Positions 6,458 to 9,323 of a stretch of DNA of 9,323 nt are shown piece by piece. The notes below the pieces were generated by a model. That model was not told where the DNA came from, made no database searches, and saw only the letters and a program-made list of their open reading frames with translations. A program made the translations under genes and the position numbers. The stretch is from contig DASSDH010000156.1 of the NCBI GenBank assembly GCA_035697245.1, forward strand, positions 1 through 9,323, written 5' to 3'. The stretch comes from JACVRX01 sp035697245 (GTDB lineage: Bacteria > Actinomycetota > Actinomycetes > Jiangellales > Jiangellaceae). Numbering within the stretch: position 1 is the first letter of the stretch; each line of letters starts with the position of its first letter.

Positions 6458-7594
6458 ATGACAGGCATGCAGTTCGGGGTCTTCACCGTCGGGGACATGA
6501 CACCCGACCCGACGACAGGACGCGCTCCAACCGAGGCAGAACGCATCCGGGCCACGGTGGTCATCGCAAAGAAGGTCGAGGAGGTGGGCTTGGACGTCTT
6601 CGCGACCGGCGAGCATCACAACCCGCCGTTCGTCCCGTCGTCACCGACCACACTGCTCGGTTACATCGCGGCCCAGACCGAGCGGATCATCCTTTCGACA
6701 TCCACGACGCTGATCACCACCAACGACCCGGTCAAAATCGCCGAGGACTTCGCCGTCCTACAGCACCTGTCCGACGGACGAACCGACCTGATGCTTGGGC
6801 GGGGGAACACCGGCCCGGTGTACCCGTGGTTCGGGCAGGACATTCGGGATGCGGTTCCGCTGACCGTCGAGCACTACGGCCTTTTGCGCCGGCTGTGGCG
6901 GGAGGAGGTCGTCGACTGGGAGGGTCGGTTTCGCACTCCACTGCAGGGTTTCACCCTCGCTCCCCGTCCGCTCGACGACGTCCCGCCGTTCGTGTGGCAC
7001 GGCTCGATCCGCACGCCGGAGATCGCTGAACTGGCGGCCCACTACGGCGATGGCTTCTTCGCCAACCACATCTTCTGGCCCCCTTCCCACACGCAGCGGA
7101 TGGTCCAGACCTACCGACGGCGTTTCGAGCACTACGGCCACGGCACAGCGGCCCAAGCCATCGTGGGGCTGGGCGGACAAGTCTTCATCCGCAAGAACAG
7201 CCAGGACGCAGTGCGTGAGTTCCGGCCGTACTTCGACAACGCCCCGGTCTACGGCCACGGCCCTTCGCTGGAGGAGTTCACCGCCCAGACACCACTGACG
7301 GTGGGATCGCCCGACCAGGTCATCGAACGAACGCTGGGATTCCGCGACTACGTCGGCGACTACCAGCGCCAGCTGTTCCTGATCGACCACGCCGGGCTGC
7401 CGGTCAAGACGGTCCTCGAGCAGCTCGACATCCTCGGCGAAGAGGTCGTACCGGTGCTGCGGAAGGAGCTCGCCGTCGGTCGACCGGCAGAGGTGCCGGA
7501 TGCCCCGACCCATGAGTCATTATTGGCGGCAAAGCGCGCCGCCGAAGCAGCGGCTTCAGAAGACGACAGACAAGTCGAAGGACTCACGAGATGA
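6458..7594 (+). CDS. LLM-class flavin-dependent monooxygenase, CE1758 family
   Basis: This 378-aa luciferase-like TIM-barrel enzyme uses reduced FMN and O2 to oxidise a small molecule that is not known for this family. Recognisable segments are MQFGVFTVGDMTPDPTTGR (4-22), GLDVFATGEHHNPPFVPSSP (44-63) with the EHH seen in the bacterial luciferase superfamily, and DPVKIAEDFAVLQHLSDGR (90-108) leading into DLMLGRGN. The start ATG 6458 has GAGAGG 8 nt upstream; ATG 6467 (MQFGVF) is a close alternative. Its stop overlaps the start of the FMN reductase gene by ATGA, so the pair is translationally coupled. CE1758/CE1759 is a known duo defined from Corynebacterium efficiens, in which the reductase would supply FMNH2. 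The C-terminal tail after about 330 is charged and probably helical. Confidence 0.93.
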   Translation: MTGMQFGVFTVGDMTPDPTTGRAPTEAERIRATVVIAKKVEEVGLDVFATGEHHNPPFVPSSPTTLLGYIAAQTERIILSTSTTLITTNDPVKIAEDFAVLQHLSDGRTDLMLGRGNTGPVYPWFGQDIRDAVPLTVEHYGLLRRLWREEVVDWEGRFRTPLQGFTLAPRPLDDVPPFVWHGSIRTPEIAELAAHYGDGFFANHIFWPPSHTQRMVQTYRRRFEHYGHGTAAQAIVGLGGQVFIRKNSQDAVREFRPYFDNAPVYGHGPSLEEFTAQTPLTVGSPDQVIERTLGFRDYVGDYQRQLFLIDHAGLPVKTVLEQLDILGEEVVPVLRKELAVGRPAEVPDAPTHESLLAAKRAAEAAASEDDRQVEGLTR

Positions 7595-8232
7595 CGACCA
7601 GACTGACAATCATCAGCGGCGGCATACGAGAGCCTTCCTCGACGCGACTGCTCGCAGACCGGTTCGAAGCGTCGGTGCGCACAGAGCTGGCGGCCTTGGA
7701 CATCACGGCCGAGTCGTCGTTCGTGGAGCTCCGACCGCTGGGCCGGCCAATCATGGACGCGATGCTGACCGGGCTCGTCGCGACGGCGCTGGAGTCGGCG
7801 TTCGAGACGGTCGCCAGTGCCGACGGGGTCATCGCCGTCACTCCGGCCTTCAACGCCTCGTTCAGCGGACTGTTCAAGTCGTTCTTCGATGTACTGCCGC
7901 CCGAGTCACTGTCGGACATGCCGGTGCTCATCGGCGCGACAGGGGGCACGGAGCGGCATTCGCTCGTCCTGGAGCACTCGTTGCGGCCGATGTTCTCCTA
8001 CCTTCAAGCGATCGTCTCCCCTACCGGGGTTTACGCCGCCACCGAGGATTTCGGTGCTGGGCAAGGTTCTGCGCTGGGACAGCGAATCGCTAAGGCATCA
8101 GCCGACTTCGCACGTCTGATGCAGAATTGCGGCGCCCACCAGCGCAGGGACATGTTTGCCGAGGAGATCTCCTCCATGGAGCAACTGCTCGGCGGGACGT
8201 CGGAAGAACCGGTCGTGCTAGATGACCTGTAG
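7591..8232 (+). CDS. NAD(P)H-dependent FMN reductase, CE1759 family
   Basis: This 213-aa flavodoxin-like protein is the expected reductant supplier for the upstream monooxygenase. The N-terminal strand and phosphate-binding loop are LTIISGGIREPSSTRLL (5-21). The flavin-binding segment TPAFNASFSGLFKSFFDVL (84-102) corresponds to the P-x-Y/F-N-x-S-x-x-G-x-L/F-K region of NADPH-dependent FMN reductases, and a GATGGTERHS loop (115-124) follows. ATG 7591 overlaps the upstream stop by 4 bp, with AAGGA (7578-7582) 8 nt before it. The gene ends 11 bp from the stop of the convergent DUF4389 gene, leaving no space for a separate terminator. Family assignment is firm; electron transfer to the monooxygenase by diffusing FMNH2 is inferred from the known behaviour of two-component flavin systems. 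Confidence 0.93.
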   Translation: MTTRLTIISGGIREPSSTRLLADRFEASVRTELAALDITAESSFVELRPLGRPIMDAMLTGLVATALESAFETVASADGVIAVTPAFNASFSGLFKSFFDVLPPESLSDMPVLIGATGGTERHSLVLEHSLRPMFSYLQAIVSPTGVYAATEDFGAGQGSALGQRIAKASADFARLMQNCGAHQRRDMFAEEISSMEQLLGGTSEEPVVLDDL

Positions 8233-8243
8233 GCAACGCATGT

Positions 8244-8936
8244 TCAGGCCGAGTCCTCTGGTTCGTCTGCGGGTGGTGGTTCGTCTGGGCCCTGGTCGAG
8301 GCGGAACGGCGGGTAGGCGTCGGTCATCAACGCCACATAGGCCGTGACCCGCAGCGCCCACCGGTTCATTCCGATGACGAAATCGAACAGCCCACCCGGA
8401 TAGCGGCGCGTGAACAGCACCGCCACCGCGGCGATGAGCACGCAGATGCTCAACAGCCCCGGCATCTGCACATACCACCGCTCACCGGAGGAGGTCACCC
8501 CGTGGGCCACGTAACCGCCGGTGCTGAACGCGCCCACGATCAACACCTGCGGAATCGCCAACAGCCACCACTTGACCAGCACCAGGCCGCGGGACAACCG
8601 GTCCGGGTAGTGCACCTCCAACCCGGCCGGATAGGTCGGGTCCTCGCCCAGGGTAAACGGTGGATACCGGTCCGTGCCCAGCGCACCGTAGCCGTAGTAG
8701 CCCACCCGCCACGTCCACCGCAGCACCCCCACATTGAACTCGAACAGGCCACCCGGATACCGGCCGGTGAACAGGATCGCGAAGAAGGCCACCACCGACA
8801 CCACAAAAAAACCCAGCCACAAAAACGCCAACACCACGAAGTGCGGAATCAGCAGCAGCCACGTCACCAACCACAACCAACCCGACAGCGGCTCATCCAA
8901 ACGAGCCCGAACAACCACCGGATAAACAGACACCAT
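8244..8936 (-). CDS. DUF4389 domain membrane protein with internal duplication
   Basis: This 230-aa protein begins MVSVYPVVVRARLDEPLSGW. It consists of two related halves: LLLIPHFVVLAFLW (27-40) with LFTGRYPGGLFEFNVGVLRW (55-74) and DRYPPFTLGEDP (89-100), then LLAIPQVLIVGAF (125-137) with LFTRRYPGGLFDFVIGMNRW (174-193) and DAYPPFRLDQGP (206-217). Hydrophobic helices lie near 20-44, 46-57, 119-137 and 159-177, so it sits in the plasma membrane; function is unknown. The start is ATG 8936, with a strong GAGGTGAG (8951-8944) 7 nt upstream and a family-typical N-terminus; an in-frame ATG at 8990 would add 18 unrelated residues. It may be co-transcribed with the SulP gene upstream. The first 140 bp of the coding strand are strikingly rich in G and T, unlike the neighbouring genes. 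Confidence 0.9.
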   Translation of the reverse strand: MVSVYPVVVRARLDEPLSGWLWLVTWLLLIPHFVVLAFLWLGFFVVSVVAFFAILFTGRYPGGLFEFNVGVLRWTWRVGYYGYGALGTDRYPPFTLGEDPTYPAGLEVHYPDRLSRGLVLVKWWLLAIPQVLIVGAFSTGGYVAHGVTSSGERWYVQMPGLLSICVLIAAVAVLFTRRYPGGLFDFVIGMNRWALRVTAYVALMTDAYPPFRLDQGPDEPPPADEPEDSA

Positions 8937-9030
8937 GCGCTCGCTCACCTCGAAGCCGCCGTCACAGCCCAGCGTTTCAGTCGGCTCCATTCTGCCTGCG
9001 TGGGTGCCTGAGGGATGGGAGGCCAGGTGC

Positions 9031-9323
9031 TCACGGCTCGTCGCGCCGTTCGGTTTGCCCGCCGGAGTGCATGCCGAGGGCGTCCTCGATGGGCGGAGCG
9101 CCGTGCCTGGCCGTATACCACTGGACGTAGGCCTGCACCGCGGTCGGCAGGGTTGGGAAGATCCACTCGTCTCCCACGCGGTCGACCAAGCCAGCGGCAG
9201 TCAAGTCGGCACGGAGGTCCTGCTTGACTCGGGCCAGGGCGAACACGATGCCGCGGCGGTCGAGTTCGGCACGTAGATCATCGAGGGCGTCCACTGCGGT
9301 GAGGTCGACCTCGACGTTTGCCT
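9031..9323 (-). CDS. C-terminal STAS domain of a SulP-family anion transporter (N-terminus outside the window)
   Basis: The frame enters the window open at 9323 and stops with TGA at 9033-9031. The 96 visible residues read ANVEVDLTAVDALDDL, then LRAELDRRGIVFALARVKQ, DLRADLTAAGLVDRVGDEWIFPTL and PTAVQAYVQWY. This is the second half of a STAS domain as found at the C-terminus of SulP (SLC26-like) sulfate/bicarbonate transporters: a strand, a D-x-T-A-x-D-x-L helix, another strand FALARV and a closing helix. A free-standing STAS anti-sigma antagonist is possible, but the ARVK...LRxDLxxAGL spacing is SulP-like. The membrane part would lie beyond the right edge. The last residues, GGQTERRDEP, form a short charged tail. 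The DUF4389 gene follows 94 bp downstream on the same strand. Confidence 0.85.
   Translation of the reverse strand, partial: ANVEVDLTAVDALDDLRAELDRRGIVFALARVKQDLRADLTAAGLVDRVGDEWIFPTLPTAVQAYVQWYTARHGAPPIEDALGMHSGGQTERRDEP

Noticed and set aside
8805..8811. Run of seven A as a frameshift in DUF4389
   Set aside because: The frame is continuous through it (WLGFFVV) and both halves of the repeat are in one frame, so no shift is needed.
8502..9011. 169-codon plus-strand frame rich in His, Gln and Arg
   Set aside because: This is the antisense of the DUF4389 gene; the odd composition is explained by the strand skew of that gene.

Overview
The window is high-GC DNA, densely packed with actinobacterial gene families: a DrrAB-type exporter, a DUF4097 protein, the CE1758/CE1759 luciferase-like duo, DUF4389, a SulP STAS domain, and GTG and TTG starts. 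This points to an actinomycete. A Mycobacteriales or related genus is plausible, but the sequence alone does not settle it. No rRNA, tRNA, transposase, phage gene or CRISPR array was seen.

Region 1 (1-3657, minus strand) is one compact transcription unit read right to left. It runs from a ribbon-helix-helix (RHH) regulator (3554-3012) to a cytoplasmic DUF4097 beta-solenoid protein (2967-2122), a DrrA-like ABC ATPase (2077-1109), a DrrB-like ABC-2 permease (1112-321) and a cupin cut by the window edge (248 to before 1). ATPase and permease overlap by ATGA. Just upstream lies a striking repeat array: three copies of TGGCACCAT, two direct and one inverted, making a perfect 23-bp palindrome that runs up to the regulator's start codon. 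It is followed by two TGGCTCAG repeats with the same 11-bp spacing. The simplest reading is an autoregulated exporter operon.

Region 2 (3658-4752, minus strand) holds an uncharacterised 176-aa protein and an AHSA1/SRPBCC-family protein.

Region 3 (4753-6258) has a plus-strand GH16-like protein without a signal peptide, whose active-site motif reads EICICE instead of ExDxxE. It converges, with a 4-bp gap, on a minus-strand DUF1697 gene.

Region 4 (6259-8232) begins with the C-terminal remnant of an alpha/beta hydrolase on the minus strand, still carrying the family's catalytic-histidine segment. It is abruptly replaced by a plus-strand, translationally coupled pair: a CE1758-family luciferase-like monooxygenase and its CE1759-family FMN reductase.

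Region 5 (8233-9323, minus strand) holds a DUF4389 membrane protein with an internal duplication, preceded by the C-terminal STAS domain of a SulP-type anion transporter that runs off the right edge.

The most noteworthy items are the operator array with the RHH/solenoid/exporter module, the GH16 with a Cys-substituted catalytic motif, and the truncated hydrolase at the edge of the flavin-enzyme pair.
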